The notes beneath the pieces were generated by a model. That model did not search any database, had not been told where the DNA came from, and saw nothing but the letters and a program-made list of their open reading frames with translations. From Pseudomonas sichuanensis (lineage in GTDB: Bacteria > Pseudomonadota > Gammaproteobacteria > Pseudomonadales > Pseudomonadaceae): 64,000 nucleotides of DNA. Shown here in pieces: positions 25,956 to 35,147 of the stretch. Each line of letters opens with the position of its first letter. The first letter of the stretch is position 1. The position numbers and the translations under genes were made by a program. The stretch is from assembly GCF_003231305.1 (NCBI RefSeq), contig NZ_QKVM01000017.1, forward strand, positions 39,971 to 103,970. The letters are read 5' to 3'.

Positions 25956-26954
25956 TCAAGCGGTTGCCGGCAAGGGGCGCAAGTTGACCCACAGGCGAGT
26001 GAAGCGCTGCACATCCAGTTTCAGTGTCTGGGCGACGGCATCGATGATTTGATCGCTGTCAGCCAGCGGGTAGGTGCCCCATACCCGCAGGTTGGCCAGG
26101 GCAGGGTCGCAGCCAAGATGGCCATGGCGATATCGGCCCAGTTCATCGAGGAATGCCTGAAGCGGTTGGCCGTTGGCGACGATCATGCCTTCGGCCCAGG
26201 CCGGCGCGTCGGCTTGCAGCGCACGCTGGTCGAGCATGCCGAGCGGCCCAAAACGTGCCACCTGGCCGGCTTGCAAGGCAGACCAGGTGCCGGCTTGTGT
26301 CGGGCTTGCCTGAAGCGCGCCCCGATAGACCGCCAATTGCGTTGAGCCATTGTCAAACAGGCGTACGGTGAAACGCGCCGAGGACGCCTGGGCCCGAATC
26401 TGAGCGGTATCGATAAAGAGCGTCTGGTTCGAAGCCGTGTCGATCAGCACCTCGCCGCTGAGCAGCCGCAGGCGCCAACGCTGATCTGCCTGGCGAGCAT
26501 TTATCGCGCTGCGGGTATTGAGTTCGAATGACAACTCGGAGGTCAGCGCGACACGTCGCTGCTCACCGACACCCGTGGTGTAGTCGGCGCTGATGCGCGA
26601 CAGCATTTCGCTGTCCCGGGCCATCCATGCACCAGCGCTTGCGCTCAGCAGCAAGGCTAGGCCCTTGATGGCCCGTCTTCTGCTCAAGCCTTCCTGCGCG
26701 GGAAGCAACAAGGCCCGGCGGGCAAGGTCGGGGTCGCCTCGGCTGCGCAATGAGTCGAGTTGCTCCCCCAGCGCCAAGGCTTTTTCCCAGGCCCTCTCAT
26801 GCAAGGGGTGTGCATTGCGCCAGGCCATGAACGCGGCCTGTGCAGCTGAATCGAGATTGGCCTCCTGCATATCGAGCCACCATTCCATCGCCTCCTCGCA
26901 CATTTTCGGTGTCAGCGATGGTTCTCGCGCAAAGGCATTCGTGCTGGCAGTCAT
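25956..26954 (-). CDS. FecR-like anti-sigma regulator (iron module 2)
   Basis: 332 residues; the ATG at 26954 overlaps the sigma stop (TGATG). Cytoplasmic N-terminus with AAFMAWRNAHPLHERAWEKA, one membrane segment near 100-115 (AIKGLALLLSASAGAWMA), then the periplasmic FecR domain (VGEQRRVALTSELSFELNT) and a C-terminal STN-like region (FLDELGRYRHGHLGCDP). It transmits the receptor signal and activates the sigma factor. Confidence 0.9.
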   Translation of the reverse strand: MTASTNAFAREPSLTPKMCEEAMEWWLDMQEANLDSAAQAAFMAWRNAHPLHERAWEKALALGEQLDSLRSRGDPDLARRALLLPAQEGLSRRRAIKGLALLLSASAGAWMARDSEMLSRISADYTTGVGEQRRVALTSELSFELNTRSAINARQADQRWRLRLLSGEVLIDTASNQTLFIDTAQIRAQASSARFTVRLFDNGSTQLAVYRGALQASPTQAGTWSALQAGQVARFGPLGMLDQRALQADAPAWAEGMIVANGQPLQAFLDELGRYRHGHLGCDPALANLRVWGTYPLADSDQIIDAVAQTLKLDVQRFTRLWVNLRPLPATA

Positions 26955-27457
26955 CAGAGGGATTCCGTCACCAGCATGCATTTGGCACCTGCCTTGACGA
27001 TGTGACGCTTGACGGTGGCGATCGAAATGCCCAACCGCGTGGCAATGTCCCCGTGGCTGAGCCCATCCAGTTGCGACCAGAGAAAGGCTTGCTTGACGGC
27101 GATATCCAGTTCGCAGAGCGCTTCGTCGAGCCGAACCAAGGTCTCGAAAACAATCAATTGGGTCGCCAGATCCGGCAGTACGCTTTGGTCTTCCATCTGC
27201 AGCGCATCCAGATAGGCTTTTTCCAGGCGTGCGCGGCGGAAGTGGTTGGACAGGACACTTCGCGCCACCTTGGCCAGGAACGGCCGAGGCTGGCGGACCT
27301 CGAGCGCCTCGTTGCTGGCCAACAGACGCATGAAGGTGTCCTGCATCATGTCGGCGGCGCGGTGCGGGCAGCTCAATTGCCGATACAGCCAGCTACGCAA
27401 CCAGCGGTGTTGCTGTTCGTAGAGCGCAGTCAGCTGAGCGGTGTCGACGGATACCAT
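26954..27457 (-). CDS. FecI-like ECF sigma factor (iron module 2)
   Basis: 167 residues. Region 2: AADMMQDTFMRLLAS and NHFRRARLEKAYLDAL; region 4: LDGLSHGDIATRLGISIATVKRHI. Gene order sigma-fecR-receptor on the minus strand is the classic cell-surface signalling layout. A weak Fur box lies just upstream at 27481-27495. Confidence 0.9.
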   Translation of the reverse strand: MVSVDTAQLTALYEQQHRWLRSWLYRQLSCPHRAADMMQDTFMRLLASNEALEVRQPRPFLAKVARSVLSNHFRRARLEKAYLDALQMEDQSVLPDLATQLIVFETLVRLDEALCELDIAVKQAFLWSQLDGLSHGDIATRLGISIATVKRHIVKAGAKCMLVTESL

Positions 27458-27480
27458 GAGTTGTCACAGGTTTGTGCAAA

Positions 27481-27495
27481 TGAGACTTAGTATCA
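27481..27495 (-). promoter_or_regulatory. Fur-like box upstream of sigma gene (module 2)
   Basis: On the minus strand this reads TGATACTAAGTCTCA, about 11 of 15 matches to the Fur core. It is about 24 bases before the sigma start. The match is weaker than at modules 1 and 3. Confidence 0.5.
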
Positions 27496-27548
27496 TATGC
27501 GGCCGACTGTGTGCCGACAAGGACGAAGAAGGGCGGGGTGCATCTTGT

Positions 27549-28463
27549 TCATTCCGATGCAAACGACGGTCGTTCCGCGAACCATGCCACCGCCAGTTCC
27601 TTGAACGCCTCGGCCGAAGGCGTCAGTGGATAGCGCTGATCATGCGCCAGTACGATGCTGTGGGTTGGCAGTTTCTCCTGGGTCGGCCGACAGACCAGCG
27701 CTTGACCATCATAACTACGGTCACCAAATGGCCGGGTGTAGATCAGCGCCACGCCAAAGCCATTGGCGACGAGGCTGCGCTGCAACTCGAAGGTGCGCAC
27801 ACGGTGCACAACGGCGGGTGCAAGGTCGTAAAAGCTGAACAGATCCAGCACATGCTGCCAACTGTGGACCTGATCGGTGACGACCAGGGTGTATTCGGAC
27901 AGCGCTTTGAGGCTGACGCGCGACTGCTTGGCCAACGGGTGATCGGCCGACAGCAGCACCTGGGCGGTCAGCTGGCACAGCTGCGTGCAATGGGTGTTCG
28001 GCGGTAAGCCCAGGTCATAGGTGATGGCCAGTTCTATCGCGCCCTCACTGAGCCGCTTGCCAACATAATCGAAGCTGCCATCGCGCATATCGACCGTGAC
28101 CCTTGGGCAGGACTCCTGCATCCGTCGCACGATTTGCGGCAAGCAATAGGGCGCCAGATCTTCAAAACAGCCGACCACCAGTTCGCCGACACACTCGCCA
28201 GCATTGGCATTGATCTCGGCAAAGGTCTGAGCCTCTGCCAGCACGCGACGGGCCTGGACCATGACGGTACGACCGAATGGGGTCAGCGATATCCCGAGGC
28301 CACGTTGGCGTATGAAGATCGATTGGCCCAGCACCTCCTCCAGTTCGGTGATGGCCGCCGAGATGGAAGGCTGTGAAACATGAAGCTCCATGGCGGCAGT
28401 GGTCAGGTTTCCGTGCTTGGCCGCTGCGAGGGCGTAGCGAAGCTGCCTGAGTGTGAACTTCAT
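27549..28463 (-). CDS. LysR-family regulator of the betaine transporter/lyase operon
   Basis: 304 residues. N-terminal helix-turn-helix: MKFTLRQLRYALAAAKHGN, LHVSQPSISAAITELEEVLG; wing RQRGLGISLTPFG. The effector domain is standard. It is divergent by 102 bases from a four-gene run encoding a quaternary-amine ABC transporter and a MIO-less ammonia-lyase homologue, so it is probably their activator, responding to the imported betaine or a product. Confidence 0.88.
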   Translation of the reverse strand: MKFTLRQLRYALAAAKHGNLTTAAMELHVSQPSISAAITELEEVLGQSIFIRQRGLGISLTPFGRTVMVQARRVLAEAQTFAEINANAGECVGELVVGCFEDLAPYCLPQIVRRMQESCPRVTVDMRDGSFDYVGKRLSEGAIELAITYDLGLPPNTHCTQLCQLTAQVLLSADHPLAKQSRVSLKALSEYTLVVTDQVHSWQHVLDLFSFYDLAPAVVHRVRTFELQRSLVANGFGVALIYTRPFGDRSYDGQALVCRPTQEKLPTHSIVLAHDQRYPLTPSAEAFKELAVAWFAERPSFASE

Positions 28464-28565
28464 AGTTTTTTCCGAGGTGATGCATCAGGACTTATTATTT
28501 TATCCTTTTTTTATGTTGTGAAATATTTCTCCTGCGCAGTGATCATCTTGTTTGGGAGCGTCACA

Positions 28566-29534
28566 ATGACAATTAAAAAGGCTCTGCTGACCACGACACT
28601 TTCTTTAGGGCTCCTGGCGTGCGCTGGCGCCAGCCAGGCGGCCGGTTGGTGCGAGTCTGGCAAGCCGGTGAAATTCGCCGGTTTGAACTGGGAAAGCGGG
28701 ATGCTGCTCACCGAGGTGATGCAGTTCGTGTTGAAAAATGGCTACGGCTGTGACACCGACAGTCTGCCGGGTAACTCCATCTCCATGGAAAACGCCCTGA
28801 GCAGCAACGATATCCAGGTTTTCGCCGAGGAGTGGGTAGGGCGCAGCGAGGTCTGGAACAAGGCATCGGCCGCCGGCAAGGTCGTCGGCATCGGCTCGCC
28901 GGTGGTGGGCGCGGTCGAAGGCTGGTATGTGCCGCGCTATGTGATCGAAGGCGATGCCAAGCGCAAACTCGAAGCCAAGGCACCGAACCTCAAGAGCATC
29001 GCCGACCTGGGGCAATACGCCCAGGTATTCAAGGACCCGGAAGAACCGGACAAGGGGCGCTTCTACAACTGCCCGGCCGGCTGGACCTGCGAGCTGGACA
29101 ACAGCGAAATGCTCAAGGGCTATGGCCTGGAAAACTCCTACACCAACTTCCGCCCGGGCACCGGCCCGGCACTGGATGCCGCCGTGCTGTCGAGCTACAA
29201 GCGTGGCGAGCCGATCCTCTTCTACTACTGGTCGCCAACCCCGCTGATGGGCCAGGCCGACCTGGTCAAGCTGGACGAGAAGCCCGGCGTGGATAAATCC
29301 GTGACCATCAAGGTGGGTGTGTCGAAGACCTTCCACGAGCAGGCGCCGGAACTGGTGGCCGTGCTGGAAAAGGTCAACCTGCCGATCGATCTGCTGAACC
29401 AGAACCTGGCGCGCATGACCAGGGATCGTATCGAGTCGGCGGAACTGGCCAAGTTGTTCCTCAAGGAGCACCCCGAAGTTTGGCACAGCTGGGTCAGCGA
29501 AGACGCAGCCAAAAAGGTCGACGCGGCACTCTGA
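28566..29534 (+). CDS. ABC transporter substrate-binding protein, betaine (ProX/OpuAC) type
   Basis: 322 residues from the ATG at 28566 with GGGAG upstream. Signal peptide to about 25 (GASQAAG). The mature protein has OpuAC-family features: FAGLNWESGMLLTEVMQFVLKNGYG, VFAEEWVGRSE, FYNCPAGWTCELDN, and FYYWSPTPLMG, whose aromatics are typical of a cage for trimethylammonium groups. It should be periplasmic and deliver a quaternary amine to the permease and ATPase encoded next. The lyase at the end of the operon suggests a trimethyl-histidine betaine, possibly ergothioneine, as ligand. Confidence 0.88.
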   Translation: MTIKKALLTTTLSLGLLACAGASQAAGWCESGKPVKFAGLNWESGMLLTEVMQFVLKNGYGCDTDSLPGNSISMENALSSNDIQVFAEEWVGRSEVWNKASAAGKVVGIGSPVVGAVEGWYVPRYVIEGDAKRKLEAKAPNLKSIADLGQYAQVFKDPEEPDKGRFYNCPAGWTCELDNSEMLKGYGLENSYTNFRPGTGPALDAAVLSSYKRGEPILFYYWSPTPLMGQADLVKLDEKPGVDKSVTIKVGVSKTFHEQAPELVAVLEKVNLPIDLLNQNLARMTRDRIESAELAKLFLKEHPEVWHSWVSEDAAKKVDAAL

Positions 29535-29609
29535 GGGTGTGGGCGGGTCCGGCGCCTGCCGGGCATGCCACATAGCAGTCCGCTTCATGCACTTGCTCGA
29601 GATAAATCC

Positions 29610-30461
29610 ATGTTTCCCAAAAACTTCACGTTTTCCATTGCCGACTGGGTCAATGGCTGGGTCGATGCGCTTGTCACCAACTACGGTGACCTGTTCCGGC
29701 ACATTTCCGACACCCTGCTGTGGGCCATCGTCAACCTCGAAGGTTTGCTGCGCGCAACACCCTGGTGGCTGATGCTGGCCATCGTCGGCGGTATTGCCTG
29801 GCACGCCACCCGTAGAATCGTACCCACCGTGGTGATCGTCGGCTTGCTGTTCCTGGTCGGTGCGGTCGGCCTCTGGGACAAGCTGATGCAGACCCTGGCG
29901 CTGATGCTGGTGGCAACGCTGATCTCGGTCATGGTCGGCATTCCGCTGGGTATCCTGTCGGCGCGCAACGATCGCCTGCGGGCGGTACTGATGCCGCTGC
30001 TCGACATCATGCAGACCATGCCCAGCTTCGTGTACCTGATCCCGGTATTGATGCTGTTCGGCCTGGGCAAGGTGCCGGCGATCTTTGCCACCGTCATCTA
30101 TGCCGCTCCGCCGCTGATTCGCCTGACCGACCTGGGCATTCGCCAGGTGGACGGCGAGGTCATGGAGGCGATCAACGCGTTCGGTGCCAATCGCCTGCAA
30201 CAGCTGTTCGGCGTGCAGTTGCCACTGGCGTTGCCGAGCATCATGGCCGGCATCAACCAGACCACCATGATGGCCCTGTCGATGGTGGTCATTGCGTCGA
30301 TGATCGGTGCCCGTGGCTTGGGTGAAGACGTCCTGGTCGGCATCCAGACCCTGAACGTGGGCCGTGGCCTCGAAGCGGGCCTGGCCATTGTGATCCTGGC
30401 GGTCGTGATCGACCGCATTACTCAGGCCTATGGCCGGCCACGGCATGGGGTGGGCAAATGA
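29610..30461 (+). CDS. ABC transporter permease, betaine family
   Basis: 283 residues with about six to seven membrane segments. It resembles ProW/OpuBB permeases; the cytoplasmic EAA-like loop reads [29 protein letters not shown]. The long amphipathic N-terminus ([15 protein letters not shown]) is ProW-like. Its stop overlaps the ATPase start (ATGA), so translation is coupled. It forms the import channel with the substrate-binding protein encoded 75 bases upstream. Confidence 0.88.
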   Translation: MFPKNFTFSIADWVNGWVDALVTNYGDLFRHISDTLLWAIVNLEGLLRATPWWLMLAIVGGIAWHATRRIVPTVVIVGLLFLVGAVGLWDKLMQTLALMLVATLISVMVGIPLGILSARNDRLRAVLMPLLDIMQTMPSFVYLIPVLMLFGLGKVPAIFATVIYAAPPLIRLTDLGIRQVDGEVMEAINAFGANRLQQLFGVQLPLALPSIMAGINQTTMMALSMVVIASMIGARGLGEDVLVGIQTLNVGRGLEAGLAIVILAVVIDRITQAYGRPRHGVGK

Positions 30462-31291
30462 GCGCCAAGCAGACGATGAACAAGATCGAAGTCAAACATG
30501 TCTTCAAGATCTTCGGTGCGCGTGCCGAAGATGCCCTGAAACTGATCCGCCAGAACAAGGGCAAAGAGCAGGTGCTGGCCGAAACCGGCTGCGTGGTCGG
30601 GGTCAACGATCTCTCGTTGTCCATCGGAAGCGGCGAGATCTTCGTGATAATGGGCCTGTCGGGCTCGGGCAAGTCGACCCTGGTGCGTCACTTCAACCGC
30701 CTGATCGACCCCACCAGCGGCGAGATCCTGGTCGATGGCGAGGACATTCTGCAATACGACAGGCAAGCCCTGCGCGAATTTCGCCGGCGCAAGATCAGCA
30801 TGGTGTTCCAGAGCTTCGGCCTGTTGCCCCACCGCACCGTGCTGGACAACGTCGCTTACGGCCTGAAGGTCCGTGGCGAGAACAAGGCCCTGTGCACAGA
30901 GCGTGCGCTGCACTGGATCAACACCGTGGGCCTCAAGGGTTACGAACGCTCGTACCCGCACCAGTTGTCGGGCGGCATGCGCCAGCGCGTGGGCCTGGCC
31001 CGTGCGTTGGCTGCCGACACCGACATCATCCTGATGGATGAAGCCTTCAGTGCGCTCGACCCGCTGATTCGTGCCGAGATGCAGGACCAGTTGCTGGAAC
31101 TGCAAAAGACCCTGCACAAGACCATCGTCTTCATCACCCATGACCTGGACGAAGCGGTGCGCATCGGCAACCGAATTGCCATTCTCAAGGACGGTCGCCT
31201 GATCCAGGTCGGCACGCCGAAAGAAATCCTCTACCAGCCTGCGGACGAATACGTCGATCGTTTCGTGCAGCGTCGCGTAGCTTCGCTTTAA
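30458..31291 (+). CDS. ABC transporter ATPase, betaine (ProV) type
   Basis: 277 residues. Walker [11 protein letters not shown]-loop FQSFGLLPH, signature LSGGMRQRV, Walker [14 protein letters not shown] and the H-loop FITHD are all intact. The extra N-terminal segment ([17 protein letters not shown]) is typical of ProV/OpuAA ATPases. It lacks the C-terminal CBS pair of osmoregulated ProV, which argues for catabolic uptake rather than osmoprotection. It is followed after 12 bases by the lyase gene. Confidence 0.9.
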   Translation: MSAKQTMNKIEVKHVFKIFGARAEDALKLIRQNKGKEQVLAETGCVVGVNDLSLSIGSGEIFVIMGLSGSGKSTLVRHFNRLIDPTSGEILVDGEDILQYDRQALREFRRRKISMVFQSFGLLPHRTVLDNVAYGLKVRGENKALCTERALHWINTVGLKGYERSYPHQLSGGMRQRVGLARALAADTDIILMDEAFSALDPLIRAEMQDQLLELQKTLHKTIVFITHDLDEAVRIGNRIAILKDGRLIQVGTPKEILYQPADEYVDRFVQRRVASL

Positions 31292-31303
31292 GGAACCGCA
31301 TGT

Positions 31304-32827
31304 ATGTCGTTTCCCGAAAAAATCATCATCGCCGAGGCGCCCGTTCGCTGGCAGGACGTGGTGGCTGTGGCCCGGCATGGCGCGAAGCTTGAGCTGGCCC
31401 CATCGGCCTGGGCGCGGATCGACAACGCCCAGGCGATTGTCCAGCGCATCGTTTCCAGCGGTGACCGCGCCTATGGCGTCAACACCGGGCTTGGCGCCTT
31501 GTGCAATGTCTCGTTGCAGGACGAACAACTCAGCCAGCTGTCGCACAACACCTTGCTCAGCCATGCCTGTGGCGTGGGTAGCGCGCTGTCGGACGAACAG
31601 ACCCGGGCGATCATGTGCGCGGCGATCATCAACTTCTGCCAGGGCCGTTCCGGCCTTCAGCGCAAGGTGGTCGAGGCGCTGCTGACCCTGCTCAACCAGC
31701 ACATCACCCCGCAGGTGCCGAAACAGGGGTCGGTGGGCTATCTGACCCACATGGCCCATATCAGCATCAGCTTGCTGGGCGTCGGCCAGGTCAGCTATCG
31801 CGGCCAGATCATGCCGGCGCAGCGAGCCTTGGCCGAGGTCGGCCTGGCGCCGGTCAAGCTGGGTGCCAAGGATGGTCTGTGCCTGGTCAACGGTACCCCG
31901 TGCATGACAGGCCTGAGCTGCCTGTCGCTGGATGACGCCACGCGTTTGAGCCAATGGGCGGACGTTATCGGCGCCATGAGCTTCGAGGCCCTGCGCGGCC
32001 AGCTCGATGCCTTCGACCCTGAAATCATCGCGCTCAAACCCCACCCCGGCATGCAGCGCGTGGGCAGCAACTTGCGGCGCCTGCTCGACGGTAGCGAAAT
32101 CATTGCCAGCAGCCATGGCATTCGTACCCAGGACGCCTTGAGCATTCGTTCGATTCCGCAGGTTCATGGCGCCGCGCGCGATCAGTTGGAGCACGCCGCA
32201 AGGCAGATCGAAACCGAACTCAACTCCACCACCGACAACCCGATGTTGCTGGGTACACCGGAGTCCTATCGGGTGGTTTCCCAGGCGAATCCCCACGGCC
32301 AGTCGGTGGCCATGGCGGCCGACTTGCTGGCCATCGCGGTGGCCGAGATCGGGGCGATTGCCGAGCGCCGTCTCGATCGTCTGATCAACCCGTTGGTCAG
32401 CGGTTTGCCGGCCTTCCTGGTCAGCCAGCCGGGTGTGAATTCGGGCATGATGATTGTCCAGTACGTGGCCGCTTCACTCTGTGCCGAAAACCGTCAGTTG
32501 GCACAACCGGCCGTCATCGACAACTACGTCACCTCCGGGCTGCAGGAGGATCACCTGAGCATGGGCACCAATGCCGGGTTGAAGCTGCACCGTGCCCTGG
32601 AGAACTGCACGCAGATCCTCGCCATCGAATACCTGTTGGCGGCCCAGGCATTCGAGTTCCTCAAGGAGCAGCGCTTTGGCGCAGGTACCCACGTTGCCTG
32701 GCGGCTGTTGCGCGAACGGGTACCGGCCTATGCCCAGGACCGCTGGCTGGCCCCGGATATCGCCAGCAGTGCATCGATCCTGAAGGACCCCGGCCTGCTT
32801 GGCGCGGCCTTCCCCGAACTGCTGTGA
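31304..32827 (+). CDS. MIO-less aromatic amino acid lyase homologue, probable ergothionase-type
   Basis: 507 residues, full HAL length. HAL landmarks are kept: Y57 in AYGVNTGLG, VNSGMMIVQYVAASLCAEN, QEDHLSMG. However, the segment that in HAL reads GSVG-ASG-DLAPLAH is GSVGYLTHMAH at 142-152, three residues shorter, so the Ala-Ser-Gly that cyclises to the MIO electrophile is missing. Ergothionase is a known MIO-independent member that eliminates trimethylamine from ergothioneine. The linked betaine ABC transporter fits that chemistry. A true hutH is therefore unlikely; ergothionase or a trimethylhistidine lyase is preferred, by inference. Confidence 0.75.
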   Translation: MSFPEKIIIAEAPVRWQDVVAVARHGAKLELAPSAWARIDNAQAIVQRIVSSGDRAYGVNTGLGALCNVSLQDEQLSQLSHNTLLSHACGVGSALSDEQTRAIMCAAIINFCQGRSGLQRKVVEALLTLLNQHITPQVPKQGSVGYLTHMAHISISLLGVGQVSYRGQIMPAQRALAEVGLAPVKLGAKDGLCLVNGTPCMTGLSCLSLDDATRLSQWADVIGAMSFEALRGQLDAFDPEIIALKPHPGMQRVGSNLRRLLDGSEIIASSHGIRTQDALSIRSIPQVHGAARDQLEHAARQIETELNSTTDNPMLLGTPESYRVVSQANPHGQSVAMAADLLAIAVAEIGAIAERRLDRLINPLVSGLPAFLVSQPGVNSGMMIVQYVAASLCAENRQLAQPAVIDNYVTSGLQEDHLSMGTNAGLKLHRALENCTQILAIEYLLAAQAFEFLKEQRFGAGTHVAWRLLRERVPAYAQDRWLAPDIASSASILKDPGLLGAAFPELL

Positions 32828-32872
32828 CAGGGGCAGGTACCGCCAAGGGCGGCTTTGGGTCGAGTACAGTCC

Positions 32873-33367
32873 CTACCAGGTAATGGCTTTGGCCATTTCC
32901 GAGGTGTCAGCCCAACCGATCTGCTCATAGACCGGTTTGCCCGTCTCGGTGGCGTGCAGGACTGCGAAGGTGATGCCTCGACGAGCGAACTCGGCGTCGG
33001 CCGCTTGCATCAAGGCCGAGGCCAGGCCGCGGCGGCGGTAGGCCGGCTGGACGTACACATTCAGCACGTAGCCACGCTTATCCAGGGTTGGGTGGGAGGG
33101 ATGGGGCGGCCAATCGATGCTCATCAGGCCAATGGCTGCGACCGGTTGCTCGCCATCCAGGAGTTTGAACCCGTAATACCGACCGTCACCGAGCCGCTCT
33201 TCCAGCCATGGGCGAAAGTGCTGGGTCATGATCCTCAGTTCTTCAGGATTCCCACCTGCCTCAAGAAACATGTCCTGGCGATGGGCGCAGATCATTTCTG
33301 CGTCAGCGGGGCCAACGGGCTGGCACTCCAGACCGGAAAACGCTGTACATCCTTGTAGTTCGATCAT
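32873..33367 (-). CDS. GNAT-family N-acetyltransferase
   Basis: 164 residues. Acetyl-CoA motif: VLNVYVQPAYRRRGLASALM (RRRGLA) at about residues 100-119; motif B VYEQIGWAD. It stands alone, convergent with the lyase operon. The substrate is unknown. Confidence 0.85.
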   Translation of the reverse strand: MIELQGCTAFSGLECQPVGPADAEMICAHRQDMFLEAGGNPEELRIMTQHFRPWLEERLGDGRYYGFKLLDGEQPVAAIGLMSIDWPPHPSHPTLDKRGYVLNVYVQPAYRRRGLASALMQAADAEFARRGITFAVLHATETGKPVYEQIGWADTSEMAKAITW

Positions 33368-33507
33368 CGGTTATCCAGTGTCAGTGGCATTGATTGATGA
33401 GGTGGCAGCCTATGGCATCTTTCGGCGTGTGTGCAATGGCTCGGCGGGGAAGGTGAGAAACCAGGCAGCAAATGCCAACAGGTAAACCGGGCGCATCATT
33501 GCTGGGG

Positions 33508-33915
33508 CTAACTGGATTCGCCTGCGCGAGACAAGGCTTGGAGGACATCCATGGCTTTGGCGGCATCATCCTTGGCCACGAAAATGTGGTCATGGTAGAA
33601 GGCTGCGATCACATTGCAACTGATGCCAGCCTTGCCGAGCGCGGTCGCGAATGCGGCCGTCAAACCTACCGCATCAAGAGCTGAGTGGATCGTGAGCGTG
33701 ATCCAAGCTGCCACAAAATTGTACTCAAGGCCCAGTGCATCAGCGCGTTCGCGCTCAATGATTGCAGTGAGGCCTTCTTTTTCGCGGAATGTACCCAGCA
33801 CATCGGTACCCTGAAGCGCGGTAGCGTGCGCCACTGTGCAGAACACAAAGTCGCCTTCATTGAGGATTGGGCTCATGCCGCGGAGCAGCGCTGAGATCGA
33901 TTTTTCACCTGACAT
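33508..33915 (-). CDS. ACT-domain protein
   Basis: 135 residues. It starts MSGEKSISALLRGMSPIL and carries two ACT-like halves: FVFCTVAHATAL...EGLTAIIERERADALGL and WITLTIHSALDAVGLTAAFATALGKAGISCNVIAAFYHDHIFV, the latter a typical ligand-binding ACT motif. It is probably a small regulatory amino-acid-sensing protein. It stands alone. Confidence 0.8.
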   Translation of the reverse strand: MSGEKSISALLRGMSPILNEGDFVFCTVAHATALQGTDVLGTFREKEGLTAIIERERADALGLEYNFVAAWITLTIHSALDAVGLTAAFATALGKAGISCNVIAAFYHDHIFVAKDDAAKAMDVLQALSRAGESS

Positions 33916-34547
33916 AGGGTTACTCCCGTTTGAAAGACGGCAGTGTGCATTTCAGCGGGTCATTAGTTTAATCAATACTGCTCATTACTGATTAGTGCTG
34001 CTTATGCGACTCCCCGCCCAATTCACCTTAGGCCAACCAGGCTAGACCAGGTCTGAATGGTTCGAATGGCAGCTTTCGAACCGAAGCTGCCGGTGAGCCT
34101 AACAGTAGTCTTTGTGGGAGCGGGCTTGACCCGCGAACACGGGCGTAGTCCGTGCCAGGCTACTCCTTTTCATGGGCCGGCCTCTTCGCGGGGCAAGCCC
34201 GCTCCTACAGAATCACTGCCAGCCACACCGGCAGCTTCGGGTCGGTAGTTGCCTTTCGTGAAATACGATTCCCTACGCAGGCAACCCTGCTCTGATTCCA
34301 GCCATCCCGCCATTGAAGTACAGGTCGCTCCGCTTCTCGTCTAACTACCTCCGGCAGCTGCACGATCGAATCCCCAGGCCTGAGCCATTGGACGGCCACG
34401 TGCCTTTGAGCATGGGGCAGTGTCGCACGCCGTGCTGACGGTGTTCGCCCAGAGCATGATGGGAACCGTGCAACCTGCCTACCCTGCCACCATGCCCAGG
34501 GCGTAATCCTTGAAAGCCAACCACCCGATCCCATGGGAACACTGTTC
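33916..34547. other. Intergenic region holding a composite REPIN
   Basis: About 630 bases without a supported gene. It holds the REPIN copy at 34113-34209 and its flanking GCAGCTT-type repeats; short open frames here have no ribosome site. Confidence 0.5.
34113..34209. repeat. Composite REPIN, copy B (inverted relative to 23299-23395)
   Basis: REP ends TGTGGGAGCGGGCTTG and CAAGCCCGCTCCTACA enclose the reverse complement of the copy A middle. Both flanks also carry AAGCTGCCGGTG-like repeats in opposite orientation (34083-34096 and 34224-34237), extending the palindrome. Confidence 0.85.
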
Positions 34548-35147
34548 ATGTCTATCGACTTCAGACCCGCCCAAGCCTCGGACGCGCACGATATTGCGCG
34601 CTTCTTTCAACTGACATCGGAGGGCATGGCCGATTACATATGGAGCAAGCTTGCCGCACCTGGAGAAGCGTTGCTGAGTGTCGGTGCGTCTCGCTATGCC
34701 AGGGAGCAGGGCGACTTCTCCTACAAGAACTGCCTGATGGCCACTTTCGAAGGGCGCGTCATCGGCATGATGCATAGCTATGCCCTGCGCGAGGCCCCTG
34801 ACAGGCCTGTCGAGACAGACCCGGTCCTCGCGCCTTACGCCGACATGGAAATACCCGACACCTTGTACATATCCAGCCTGGCCCTGGATGAGGCCTGGCG
34901 CAGCCAGGGGCTGGGTGTCGAGTTTCTTCGCCACGCCCAGCAGCGCGCTGAGGACTCTGGCCTGGATGGGCTATGCCTGATCGATTATGCAGAAAACCAC
35001 GGTGCACGCCGCTTCTACGAACGTCACGGTTTTCAAATTGTTAAAGCCTGCCAGATCGTTCCGCACCCGATGCTGGGCGTAACCGGTGAAGCCTATTTGA
35101 TGTATCGCTCTACCCACAACGTGCTCGAGAAAAGCCATGAACAATAA
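34548..35147 (+). CDS. GNAT-family N-acetyltransferase
   Basis: 199 residues from the ATG at 34548; an alternative ATG at 34533 adds five residues. Motif A: LYISSLALDEAWRSQGLGVEF; motif B: GARRFYERHGFQIV. It resembles RimI-like or small-molecule GNATs. Its end overlaps the next cupin gene by 11 bases, so the two are probably co-translated. Confidence 0.82.
   Translation: MSIDFRPAQASDAHDIARFFQLTSEGMADYIWSKLAAPGEALLSVGASRYAREQGDFSYKNCLMATFEGRVIGMMHSYALREAPDRPVETDPVLAPYADMEIPDTLYISSLALDEAWRSQGLGVEFLRHAQQRAEDSGLDGLCLIDYAENHGARRFYERHGFQIVKACQIVPHPMLGVTGEAYLMYRSTHNVLEKSHEQ

Noticed and set aside
28605..32296. Long minus-strand open frames (over 600 codons each)
   Set aside because: They are antisense to the ABC transporter and lyase genes; their His/Gln-rich composition is typical of shadow frames in GC-rich DNA.
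31304..32827. Reading the lyase as hutH histidine ammonia-lyase
   Set aside because: The MIO-forming Ala-Ser-Gly is deleted, no hutU, hutI or hutG lies nearby, and the linked transporter is betaine-type.
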